Source: Bacteroidota bacterium
GTDB lineage: Bacteria; Bacteroidota; Bacteroidia; AKYH767-A; OLB10
Length of the DNA: 64,000 nt
Assembly: GCA_023251535.1 (NCBI GenBank)
Contig: JAHEYP010000003.1
Coordinates: forward strand, 1 to 64,000
Direction: 5' to 3'
Shown: positions 26,148 through 34,674 of the stretch, one piece after another
Numbering within the stretch: position 1 is the first letter of the stretch
Layout of the letters: each line of letters opens with the position of its first letter
The notes under the pieces: model-generated
What the model was told of the DNA's origin: nothing
The model's input: the letters and a program-made list of their open reading frames with translations, nothing else
Database searches by the model: none
Program-made: the position numbers and the translations under genes

Positions 26148-29100
26148 TTACTTGATGATGGTTACTTTAGCATCAAATACTTGATCGTCGTCTTGTAAAA
26201 TTACGGTATACATTCCATCACTAAGATGTCCTAAGTATAATCCTCTGTTCATGAGTTTTGATACTTCGGTATTTTCTTCTTTGATAAGTCTTCCTGTAGC
26301 ATCAAAAATTCGAAGGATACAACTTTCCATTCCTTTTACTTCTTCTCCAATGGCAATATGATCGGAACTTGGATTAGGAATGATTAACAAATGTCCTTTT
26401 GGTTTCGGTGGAGTGATCTCTCTGTTAATGGAGATGGAGTCATGGAGTATACAACCTTTAGCATCTGCGATAAGCACATCGTATGTTCCCGCTGGCACAT
26501 TTTGAATGCTGTTTCCTGTAACGCCTATCGGACTCCAATAGATATAATAGGGAGCATTTCCACCTGTAGGATTTACAGATGCCGATCCATTATTGCTTTT
26601 GTCGATTTCTGAAGTAATATTATGTGTAGTTGTTATAGGAACTGGCTCATGTAATGTTATTGTATCTGGATGAATACATCCGTCAATGTCGGTTACTTCA
26701 ATAGGATATTCACCTGCTCCTAAATTGCTAAGTGTGGTTGATGTATTGCCGTTCCACCAATTGTATGAATAGGCTCCACCATTGATGGTATAGTTTATGT
26801 CGCCGCAATATTTAGCAAGTGAAACAGGACTCAATCCAAAGTTGCTGATACCATTATTCATTGCAATTCCGCTGATCATCTCTGCATGAGGAGTTGTTGC
26901 AACTGTTGTTGTGGGATTAGCAACTACGCTGTATTTAATTTGGCCGCTTCCGTCATAAACATAAAACGAATACATGCCTGTTGATAATGCCAATGTTGTT
27001 GTAAGCGTAATTTCTGATGGCATCTCACGATTAACCGGATTTACTACGTAAGTGCCTAATGATGTCCATGCCGCAGCATTGTTTTCATATCCGCTGAATA
27101 ATCCTTGGCGATAGTAAATTTCTATAGATGTTGTATCAGCAACCGTAAAAATCAACTTGTTTAAATTGATATTTTGTTTTGCTTTTATAGAGAACATCAA
27201 TCCTTTGGCTTTTGCCGAATTACTAAATCCGGTTGAGATCGATTTGGCTAAATTTCCTCCCGTAGCATTAATGCTAACCACTCCATTTTTCATACCGTTG
27301 CACGAAGGCTCACTAAGAATTGGAGTATTTAAAATTACGGGATCAGGGTCTTTTAATTCGATTGACTTATAGACTTCACAACCTAATGCATCAGTGATTT
27401 TCACAGGATAACTTCCTGCTGACAAATTAGTGATTTCTTGAACGTTTGTTGTTGCCCAATTATAGTTGTAGTTTTTCCCTGTGGGATTAACTACTTCATA
27501 GGATATTCTTCCCGCAAAGCTTATTGGGTTTTGCATTGCTGCATTGAACGCACCAGTAGAAGAGGAGTCTCTTCCGATTCCTTCGTAAATGGTCAAAGAG
27601 TGATCAAATACAAATACTGAGCCAAGCACATTACTGCTTACGCAATTGAATGATGCATCGCTGTTATACAAATAGAAAGAATAGTTTCCTTCTCCTAAAT
27701 CAAGTGGATTTATAAGTGAAATTACAGAAGGTGTATCGGGACCTTGTCCTGTAATTGTATATGCTCCTAAATGTGTCCATGAGTTCGGATCAAATTCATA
27801 TCCGCCATAACTTCCGTTTTTATACCAAACACTAATATGATTGGTTGACTTATTCAATAATGAAACAGCAAGTTTGGTAACTTGAATTTGTTCGCTTACG
27901 CCAACATCAAACATAATTCCTTTGCTTTCTGTTGTGCCGAATAGAGTAGTGGTTAAGCTTTTTTGAACAGGCCATGGTTTGCCTCCTGTGGCAGTAACAA
28001 AAATGCTTCCGTTATTTCCTCCTTCACAATCAGGTTTTCGTGTTAATATTTGAGGTATAATTTGACTAGGTTCGTTGATAGTCGCTTCGTCGTGTTGAAC
28101 ACATCCGTTGCCATCAGTAACGGTAACTGTGTATGTTCCTGAGGGAATATTGTCAATGAAATTTGTTGTGCTTCCGTTCGACCATAAATAAGTGTAAGGA
28201 GATTTTCCTCCATTAACTCTAGTTTTAATAAATCCTGTCGCTGTATTATAACATTTTGGATCTAGTGCTCTCCATATTCTAGTGATGAATGGTTTTGCGC
28301 TATATCCGTTATATGGTAAAACTTGTCCTTGAATTTGTCCATCAATAAAATCTATTCTTATTCTTCCGTAACTACCTTGTCCGCCGCTGCTAAAGTTATT
28401 ATTCGTAGAAGTAGATCCTCCTGTTCCTCCGATCACAGATATTAATCCGTAATGTTGAACTCCAGATCCTGATATGCGAATACATCCTCCTGAGCCACCG
28501 CCGCCGCCTGAACAATTACTGTTTCCATCGCTACCACCATTCCCTCCATTCGAAAGAATTTTTCCGTTGAATCCGATGAGGATGTCTTTGCATGATTGAA
28601 TTACAATAATTCCACCACCTGCACCGCCGCCACCTGAGCCTCCGTTATTAGCAGCAGAACCTGATGCGCCTCCCGAACCTCCGATATATTGTGATAATGT
28701 TGAATCGCCATACGCATTTCCTCCTGTTGAAAGAGGTAATCCATTGCTGCCATATCCTGCACCACCACCTCCGTAAAGGTTGCTTGAGCTAATACCAGAT
28801 CCTGGACCAAATCCGTTATTACCAGGAATTGTAATAGTACTTGAAAATACTCCATCAGCACCATCAAATCCTCCGGCAACAGCAATGCCGCCTATTCCAC
28901 CTTTAAGTGCTGGAACAGCATTTTGACCGTTAGAACCTGATGCATCTAATGTTCCGTTTATAACTACATTATTTTTTACTCGGATGATTAATGGTTTAGT
29001 GCCAGTGACTTTTAAGGTGACACCTTCGTCAATGATAAAGCTGTTATAATCATACTCACCACCTTGGATTACTCCGTTCCCGACAGCATGAAAATCGCCC

Positions 29101-29198
29101 ATCGTTCCATTTCCACAATCAAAACACGATTGCGCTGACGATAAATTGGTCGATAATACCAACACGATAACCCACAGAATTTCTTTTACTCGTAACAT
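26148..29198 (-). CDS. Large secreted SprB-repeat, glycine-rich protein with T9SS sorting domain
   Basis: The 1016-residue product has a signal peptide (about 1-23). A glycine/serine/asparagine-rich region (about 90-280) includes GGSGGASG-type runs and probably forms beta-helix-like coils. SprB-type repeats follow, with the pattern GGKSPYTYLWSNGSTT ... IPSGTYTVTVTDGNGC. Two of these repeats are each split by an inserted domain of about 150 residues that contains a ...SFYLYNSD/SFYVYDGS core. The C-terminus is a type A sorting domain (IIPNPSSDHIAI, LRIFDATGRLIKE, LSDGMYTVIL). SprB repeats occur in surface adhesins of gliding Bacteroidota, so adhesion or matrix structure is the likely role. Confidence 0.85.
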   Translation of the reverse strand: MLRVKEILWVIVLVLSTNLSSAQSCFDCGNGTMGDFHAVGNGVIQGGEYDYNSFIIDEGVTLKVTGTKPLIIRVKNNVVINGTLDASGSNGQNAVPALKGGIGGIAVAGGFDGADGVFSSTITIPGNNGFGPGSGISSSNLYGGGGAGYGSNGLPLSTGGNAYGDSTLSQYIGGSGGASGSAANNGGSGGGGAGGGIIVIQSCKDILIGFNGKILSNGGNGGSDGNSNCSGGGGGSGGCIRISGSGVQHYGLISVIGGTGGSTSTNNNFSSGGQGSYGRIRIDFIDGQIQGQVLPYNGYSAKPFITRIWRALDPKCYNTATGFIKTRVNGGKSPYTYLWSNGSTTNFIDNIPSGTYTVTVTDGNGCVQHDEATINEPSQIIPQILTRKPDCEGGNNGSIFVTATGGKPWPVQKSLTTTLFGTTESKGIMFDVGVSEQIQVTKLAVSLLNKSTNHISVWYKNGSYGGYEFDPNSWTHLGAYTITGQGPDTPSVISLINPLDLGEGNYSFYLYNSDASFNCVSSNVLGSVFVFDHSLTIYEGIGRDSSSTGAFNAAMQNPISFAGRISYEVVNPTGKNYNYNWATTNVQEITNLSAGSYPVKITDALGCEVYKSIELKDPDPVILNTPILSEPSCNGMKNGVVSINATGGNLAKSISTGFSNSAKAKGLMFSIKAKQNINLNKLIFTVADTTSIEIYYRQGLFSGYENNAAAWTSLGTYVVNPVNREMPSEITLTTTLALSTGMYSFYVYDGSGQIKYSVVANPTTTVATTPHAEMISGIAMNNGISNFGLSPVSLAKYCGDINYTINGGAYSYNWWNGNTSTTLSNLGAGEYPIEVTDIDGCIHPDTITLHEPVPITTTHNITSEIDKSNNGSASVNPTGGNAPYYIYWSPIGVTGNSIQNVPAGTYDVLIADAKGCILHDSISINREITPPKPKGHLLIIPNPSSDHIAIGEEVKGMESCILRIFDATGRLIKEENTEVSKLMNRGLYLGHLSDGMYTVILQDDDQVFDAKVTIIK

Positions 29199-29452
29199 GT
29201 CTAAATAAAGTTAACAGTATCATTCTTACGCAAAGCATGCCGTTTTGTTAGTTTTTAACAGCCTGTTGTAAGGAATTTGTAAAATAGTTTAAAAGCAAGG
29301 AACTTTACTTGACTTGATTATCGATTAGTTGTTGTTATTCAAATAGATACGCGATATTAGGAATGTGTAAATTACCTACCGTTTAACGTATGATAACGTT
29401 AGTTTTGACGCATTGTTTCGTGCCCCAAAAATGTTGATAATATGGTTTCTTT
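29199..29452. other. Intergenic region with a possible promoter and a small dyad
   Basis: The region has a near-consensus promoter for the SprB-repeat gene on the minus strand: TTTG at 29231-29234, 17 nt, then TAACTTTA at 29206-29213. It also has a 6-bp dyad TAACGT/ACGTTA at 29384-29401. No coding sequence or RNA gene is recognised here. Confidence 0.4.
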
Positions 29453-30925
29453 TTATGCAAATGCCATGTAGCATATCAACGTAATCAAAACAATTCCCGT
29501 AAGGTTAGCAACAAATCCTGCTACTGCCATTTCTTTCGTTTTAATATGTCCACTTGAAAATACGATGGTATTTCCGGCCGTTGCTATTGGCATCATAAAT
29601 CCTAATGAAGCAGCAAGTGTTGCTGGAATCATTAATAATAGGGGAGGAAGATGCATTGCTTGTTGTAAAGAAACTAGTATTGGTAATACCAATTGGATGC
29701 TGGCAACATTCGACGCGAATTCGCTAATAACGGTGACTAAAACGCATACCATTAAAATTATCCATATGGGATTCACTCCTTGTAATATTTGTAGTTGAGC
29801 TGCTAAGTAATTGCTGAGTCCGCTATCTTCAAATCCTTTTGCTAATGCGAATCCACTTCCAAATAGTAAAATGATATCATAAGGAAGTTTAGATGTTTCT
29901 TTCCACTCCAGTAATTTTTTGCCGGGCATCGTTTTAGAAGGAATGATGAATAACAATATTGCCATGAAAATCGCGATAGTGCTGTCTTGTATTTGTGATG
30001 CATTACTGAATAATTTGCTCCATCCTTTAATGGTGAAAGTTCCTAAAGGAATATCGGCTCGTGTAAACCATAATACAGCAGTAAGAATGAAAATTAGTCC
30101 TACTCGTTTTTCATCGGGCGAGATTTTCCCAAGATTTTTATAACCTTCTTTAAATACTCCTACTTCAAAAACTCCTTGTAATTCTTTTTTAGGAATTCTA
30201 CTTCGAAGTGTCATCCAAGTAGCAAGAAAGAGTAATGCAGAAACAGGAAATCCGATTTTAAACCAACTCAGAAATGTTAAGTCGCCAGCTGTTGGATAGG
30301 CATCCATGTATGCTCTGTAGAAGATCATATTGGTGGGTGTTCCTACCAAAGTCGCCATTCCTCCAATTGTAGCAGCGTAAGCTAACCCGATCATCAATGC
30401 CGAAGCTAATTTTCGATGATGTGTTTTATTGTCGATATGATGATCGATTTGATAAATAACGGCAAGCACAGCCGAAAGTAACATCATTACAGTAGCGGTA
30501 TTTGATATCCACATTGAAATAATCCATGCCGTTAGCATTACTCCGAGTAATAACATTGATGCATTTCTACCTGTTACTGATAATATTTTCAGCGCAATTC
30601 GTTTGTGTAAACCCCAATGTTCTATCGCAAAAGCTAAAAAGAATCCTCCAATAAATAAGAATAATACGGGATCCATATATTGAGCAGCAACAACTTTTAT
30701 ATCACTTATTCCGCAGATGGGTAGTATTACAAATGGAATCAATGATGTCACTGCAATATGAATAACTTCAGTTAACCACCAAAGTGCAATCCAAATTGTT
30801 ATTCCTGCCATCAGCATCAAATGAGGGTGAGCTGCATCAGGTGATGGAAGTGATCCTAGTAAAATGGCTAGTAGCGGTCCCGATATTAGGGCAATAGTAC
30901 TTAATAGATTTTTTTGTTGGGGCAT
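29453..30925 (-). CDS. SLC13/DASS-family anion:sodium symporter
   Basis: The 490-residue protein has about eleven to twelve membrane helices. The DASS signatures are visible: WISNTATVMMLL, which matches the first SNT helix-loop motif, then GTPTNMIFY, and a second SEFASNVASIQLVLPI segment (the second SNxxS-like motif), with AIATAGNTIVFSSG in the last third. This family imports dicarboxylates, citrate or sulfate with sodium. The gene stands alone between the SprB-repeat gene and the divergent YciO-like gene. The substrate cannot be assigned by eye; dicarboxylates are the most common. Confidence 0.9.
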   Translation of the reverse strand: MPQQKNLLSTIALISGPLLAILLGSLPSPDAAHPHLMLMAGITIWIALWWLTEVIHIAVTSLIPFVILPICGISDIKVVAAQYMDPVLFLFIGGFFLAFAIEHWGLHKRIALKILSVTGRNASMLLLGVMLTAWIISMWISNTATVMMLLSAVLAVIYQIDHHIDNKTHHRKLASALMIGLAYAATIGGMATLVGTPTNMIFYRAYMDAYPTAGDLTFLSWFKIGFPVSALLFLATWMTLRSRIPKKELQGVFEVGVFKEGYKNLGKISPDEKRVGLIFILTAVLWFTRADIPLGTFTIKGWSKLFSNASQIQDSTIAIFMAILLFIIPSKTMPGKKLLEWKETSKLPYDIILLFGSGFALAKGFEDSGLSNYLAAQLQILQGVNPIWIILMVCVLVTVISEFASNVASIQLVLPILVSLQQAMHLPPLLLMIPATLAASLGFMMPIATAGNTIVFSSGHIKTKEMAVAGFVANLTGIVLITLICYMAFA

Positions 30926-31033
30926 AAAACGTTGCAGGTTCTCAACTGTAAATGTAAATAAAAAACGAAGGTGACATTTATCGCCTCTAATGAAAGTCGC
31001 TTGTTTTTGTTAGTAGTTGTTGTTTTCAAATCG

Positions 31034-31041
31034 TAACTTTG
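31034..31041 (+). promoter_or_regulatory. Bacteroidota -7 element immediately before the YciO-like start
   Basis: TAACTTTG is followed by CAGC and the ATG at 31046, the same arrangement as at rlmI. The predicted transcript would start at or next to the start codon. Confidence 0.55.
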
Positions 31042-31045
31042 CAGC

Positions 31046-31666
31046 ATGCTCGTTAATATTAATTCACAGAATCCAGATGCTCGTAAAATTGCACAGGCTG
31101 TCGACGTTTTGTCGAAGGGTGGAGTAATTATTATTCCTACTGATACAATTTATGCGTTAGCATGTGATTTGTACCATTATAAAGCATTTGAGAAGATTTG
31201 CCGCATGAAGGATGTCCGTCCCGATAAAGCCAATTTTTCTTTATTGTGTAGTGATTTAAGTAATATATCGCTTTTTACTCGTCCTTTCGATCGATCAATT
31301 TACAAGTTATTGAATCGTGCTTTGCCCGGTCCATATACTTTTATCCTTGATGCTTCGAGTGAAGTTCCTTCGGTTTTTAGGAGCAGAAAGAAGACGATAG
31401 GGTTAAGGATTCCGAATAATAAAATTGTGCTCGACTTAATCGATAAGCTAGGTCATCCGTTGGTGGTGACATCCATTCATGATATCGACGAAATCAAAGG
31501 TTATCCTACCGATCCTGAAGAAATTGATGAGATCTACGGAAATCAGGTGGAATTGGTGATTGATGGTGGAGCGGGAAAAATTAAAGCTAGTACTGTAATT
31601 GATTGTACCGGCGGGACTCCAGTTATTACTCGTGAAGGCGCTGGTGATCCCGATATCTTGAATTAG
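31046..31666 (+). CDS. YrdC/Sua5-domain protein of the YciO type
   Basis: The 206-residue product is a single YrdC domain. It has GGVIIIPTDTIYALACDL (binding of threonine/ATP in Sua5), a KANFSLLCSDLSNIS segment, LPGPYTFIL, KTIGLRIPNNKI and LVVTSIHD near the end. The KxxNF(S/T)LLC segment and the short C-terminus are closer to E. coli YciO than to TsaC or full-length Sua5 with its extra domain. Sua5/TsaC makes the threonylcarbamoyl-adenylate used for the tRNA t6A modification. YciO members are relatives whose role is less settled. It is convergent with the NAD(P)HX repair gene, with only 4 nt between stops. Confidence 0.85.
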   Translation: MLVNINSQNPDARKIAQAVDVLSKGGVIIIPTDTIYALACDLYHYKAFEKICRMKDVRPDKANFSLLCSDLSNISLFTRPFDRSIYKLLNRALPGPYTFILDASSEVPSVFRSRKKTIGLRIPNNKIVLDLIDKLGHPLVVTSIHDIDEIKGYPTDPEEIDEIYGNQVELVIDGGAGKIKASTVIDCTGGTPVITREGAGDPDILN

Positions 31667-31670
31667 GAAA

Positions 31671-33149
31671 TTACAAGTGATCAATAATGTCACTTGCTAT
31701 CATCGCACTTTCTGTTCTTGCCATTGCCGCTTTGTCGCCGGCTTTACCATGTAAATACATTCCTATTAATGCAGCTGCTCCGGGACTATATCCTTGAGCT
31801 AATAATCCTGTAATAATTCCCGTCAGTGCGTCTCCCGAGCCTGCTGTTGCCATTCCGCTGTTTCCTGAAGAGTTGTAGTAGATAGTTCCATCGGGACAAG
31901 CCAATGCGCTGTATTGGCCTTTCAGGATAATGAATACATTGTATTTTTTCGAGAAGTCGCTTAGTGATTTTATTCTTTCAAAAGGATCACCAATATTCCC
32001 AGCTAATCGAGCAAATTCTCCTGGGTGCGGAGTTAAGATACTGCCTTTTGGAAGAAAGGATAACCATGTTGGGTTTTCTGCCAATATATTGATCGCATCT
32101 GCATCTAAAACAATTGGGCTTTTACTTTCTTGAATTATTTGCTTTACTACTGTTGCTGTAGCATGATCGGTGCCTATTCCAGGTCCAATGCCAATTGCAT
32201 CGTATTTGTCTGATATTTTAAATGATGTAATATGTGTTTCACTTTGATCTTTTTCTACCATTACTTCAGGATTGCTGCATTGCAATGGAAGTAAACAAGC
32301 AGCGGGCGAATGAACAGTAACCATTCCAGCACCACTTCTTAAAATTGCTCTTGAAGATAGAATTGCTGCTCCTGCTTTTCCCTCACTTCCTGCTAACAGG
32401 TAGGCATGTCCGAAAGTTCCTTTATGGCCATTGGCAGGTCTTGGTTTTATTAATGATGTAATATCTCTTTCTTCAACGAAAAATCTTGATGATTTTAATG
32501 TTTGTTCGTGCTCAACACTTAGTCCTATATCAGCAATAAAAACATTTCCTGTTATTGATGAAAATTCTGGATACAGGAAACTTTCTTTCATGCTATGGAA
32601 AGTCAATGTTGCCGAAGCATGAATTACATTGCTTAGATCAGTAGTTGCTTTGTCGATAAATAACCCTGATGGTACATCAATTGATACTCTTCTTGCTGCT
32701 TGCTTGTTGAGATGTTTTATTAGTGATGCAGAAATTCCTTCGGCAATTCTGTTCAGTCCAGTTCCAAACAATGCATCAACTATAATTGATTGTTGTTCAC
32801 ATTTAGGAAATTGTTCTGTCGAAGTTAGTAGAACAGTTTCTGTTCCGGGTAAGTTTTTCCAGCGTTCTAAATTCGTTTTGAAGTCGCTGCTTCCTTCCTC
32901 GTTCAGTATGTAAACCTTGCACGTTTTTCCTGCATGATACAATTGTCGAGCTATTGCTAGTCCGTCACCACCATTATTCCCATTACCACAAAATACCTGA
33001 AATATATTTCCTGCTGCTGAATTATTCAAAAGGAATTCACTGCATCGTGCTGCGGCACGCTCCATTAGATCTATCGATGATACAGGTTCGTGTTCGATGG
33101 TGTAGTTGTCGAGTTCACGTTGTTGTTCTGCTGATAGTATCTTAAGCAT
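31671..33149 (-). CDS. nnr: Bifunctional NAD(P)HX epimerase/dehydratase
   Basis: The 492-residue product repairs hydrated NAD(P)H. The N-terminal YjeF epimerase domain (about 1-210) has FCGNGNNGGDGLAIAR and VDALFGTG. The C-terminal ribokinase-like dehydratase domain (about 220-492) has HKGTFGHAYLLAGSEGKAGAA, LTPHPGEFARL and SGMATAGSGDALTGIITGLL, whose GSGD loop contains the catalytic aspartate. The length matches two-domain bacterial enzymes. It is the last gene of a minus-strand series beginning at nusB or ybbR and starts 2 nt after the MBL-fold exonuclease gene. It converges with the YciO-like gene without a visible terminator. Confidence 0.95.
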   Translation of the reverse strand: MLKILSAEQQRELDNYTIEHEPVSSIDLMERAAARCSEFLLNNSAAGNIFQVFCGNGNNGGDGLAIARQLYHAGKTCKVYILNEEGSSDFKTNLERWKNLPGTETVLLTSTEQFPKCEQQSIIVDALFGTGLNRIAEGISASLIKHLNKQAARRVSIDVPSGLFIDKATTDLSNVIHASATLTFHSMKESFLYPEFSSITGNVFIADIGLSVEHEQTLKSSRFFVEERDITSLIKPRPANGHKGTFGHAYLLAGSEGKAGAAILSSRAILRSGAGMVTVHSPAACLLPLQCSNPEVMVEKDQSETHITSFKISDKYDAIGIGPGIGTDHATATVVKQIIQESKSPIVLDADAINILAENPTWLSFLPKGSILTPHPGEFARLAGNIGDPFERIKSLSDFSKKYNVFIILKGQYSALACPDGTIYYNSSGNSGMATAGSGDALTGIITGLLAQGYSPGAAALIGMYLHGKAGDKAAMARTESAMIASDIIDHL

Positions 33150-33151
33150 AA

Positions 33152-34093
33152 TTAAAGTTCACTAATTTGAATTGGAGAGTTTTTGTAATGCTCAATTATG
33201 GCTTCACTTTCGCCGTGAATAGTATATACTTCTTTAGCTTCGCTATCAGCAATGGTTAATAGTAATTCATTCCAGTCGGCATGATCACTGATGGGAAGAA
33301 CAATATCCATTCCTGCTTGTAATCGATCCCAGCCTGAAGCCATTCCTCTTAAGAAATTAGTTCCTGGCATGTATGATTGTAAAACACTTGGAGGGATAAT
33401 GTAAACACATCCGGTAGCTTTTTTGAATATCTGTCGGTGGTAAACACTCCATTCTCCTAAACTAAATCCCGACTCTTCATAGATCTTGTGATATCTCGAA
33501 ATTTTAGGATGAACCATTACTTTCATTTCAGGTAAAAGCTGATTGATCAGATGTGTTAATCGCTGTGCCTTGCCTAAGCTATAAGCCCCAATTACATAAT
33601 TGATGTTTTTGTTATTGCCTAGTACAAGAATAGATTCGCCTGCCGGCGGATGTTCTTTTCCTTTTTGTGCGAAAGTTGTTTCGGTGATTAATACGTCTGA
33701 CTTTATCACTTGAAACGCCTCACAGGTAGGATCTTGCTGTCGTTTAAAATCTCCGGTGTAATTATGACGCTTTCCGTTTCTATCCCATATTACTTGAGCA
33801 GATCCGAGCATATGTCCCGCAGGAACGAACATAAATGGCACACCATCTACTTCAAATGTTTCGTTGTAGTCGGGTGTGATCACCAATCCTGCAAATTGAC
33901 GAAATCTAGCTCTTAATAAGCGCGCTGTATTTTTTGTGCAATATACTTTAGCATGTCCCGGAACCGCATGATCTCCATGAGCGTGACTTATGACTGCCGT
34001 ACGTACAGGTTCCAAAGGGTCGATCCATATTTCAGAATCTGGTAAAAGGTAACCTTGTCCTGTAGCTATTAATGGTTTGTTATTTTCTACCAT
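33152..34093 (-). CDS. MBL-fold ligase-associated DNA exonuclease-like protein
   Basis: The 313-residue product is a metallo-beta-lactamase-fold nuclease. It has SHAHGDHAVPGH with the HxHxDH metal motif near residue 38, FVPAGHMLGSAQV (third metal histidine), TGDFKRQ with the metal aspartate, TETTFA, and LPISDHADW near the end. This pattern fits the exonuclease group related to CPSF/SNM1 that is often found with ATP-dependent DNA ligase and helicase genes; neither partner is seen here. The frame reaches a TTG at 34120, but the ATG at 34093 precedes the fold directly and is chosen; it overlaps coaE by 14 nt. A DNA repair role is inferred. Confidence 0.85.
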   Translation of the reverse strand: MVENNKPLIATGQGYLLPDSEIWIDPLEPVRTAVISHAHGDHAVPGHAKVYCTKNTARLLRARFRQFAGLVITPDYNETFEVDGVPFMFVPAGHMLGSAQVIWDRNGKRHNYTGDFKRQQDPTCEAFQVIKSDVLITETTFAQKGKEHPPAGESILVLGNNKNINYVIGAYSLGKAQRLTHLINQLLPEMKVMVHPKISRYHKIYEESGFSLGEWSVYHRQIFKKATGCVYIIPPSVLQSYMPGTNFLRGMASGWDRLQAGMDIVLPISDHADWNELLLTIADSEAKEVYTIHGESEAIIEHYKNSPIQISEL

Positions 34094-34670
34094 AAGATAA
34101 AAGTTGCTGATGTATCGCAAGCACCTGAGGTATTACAGGATGCGTATCATCATTTTCAATAATAAAATTAGCTCTCGCTCTGAGTTCTTCTGCTAGCCAT
34201 TGTTGATGAATGATGGCCTTGATTTCATTCTCTGTGCGACGGTCTCTTTCTTTAATTCTTTCAATACGTAAATTTTCAGGAGCATCTACCATGATTACTG
34301 CATCCAAATCTACATGGGTTCCTGATTCATATAAAATTGCTGCTTCCCTAATTGTATAAGGAGCTTTTTGTTTATGTTGCCATTCCTGATAATCGGTTCC
34401 TACCGAAGGATGTACTAAGTTATTTAATTTTTGCAATAGTTCTGGTTGATGGAACACAATTGCTGCTAATTTCTTTCTGTCGAATGCTCCTTCGTTAGGG
34501 AATATGTCTTCTCCAAATAAGTTCTGTAGGTTAATACGAAGCACAGGATTCGTATTCATTAGTCGTTTGGCCGCATCGTCTGCATTATAAACGGGAATTC
34601 CCAGCGACTTAAATATTCTTGTCACTATACTCTTTCCTGATCCTATACCGCCTGTAATGCCTACTTTCAT
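34080..34670 (-). CDS. coaE: Dephospho-CoA kinase
   Basis: The 196-residue enzyme phosphorylates dephospho-CoA in the last step of coenzyme A synthesis. It has the P-loop GITGGIGSGKS at residues 4-14, VYNADDAAKRLM, HPSVGTDYQEW, IREAAILYESG and VDAPENLRIERIKERDRRTE, all characteristic of CoaE. Its ATG lies 4 nt after the YbbR-like gene, and its 3' end overlaps the MBL-fold gene, so the three are co-transcribed. The length is normal (about 195-205). Confidence 0.96.
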   Translation of the reverse strand: MKVGITGGIGSGKSIVTRIFKSLGIPVYNADDAAKRLMNTNPVLRINLQNLFGEDIFPNEGAFDRKKLAAIVFHQPELLQKLNNLVHPSVGTDYQEWQHKQKAPYTIREAAILYESGTHVDLDAVIMVDAPENLRIERIKERDRRTENEIKAIIHQQWLAEELRARANFIIENDDTHPVIPQVLAIHQQLLSYGRK

Positions 34671-34674
34671 GAGC

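Noticed and set aside
28340-28900. Glycine-rich repeats as a possible CRISPR or satellite array
   Set aside because: The repeats are imperfect at the DNA level and remain in frame within a secreted protein gene. There are no equal spacers.
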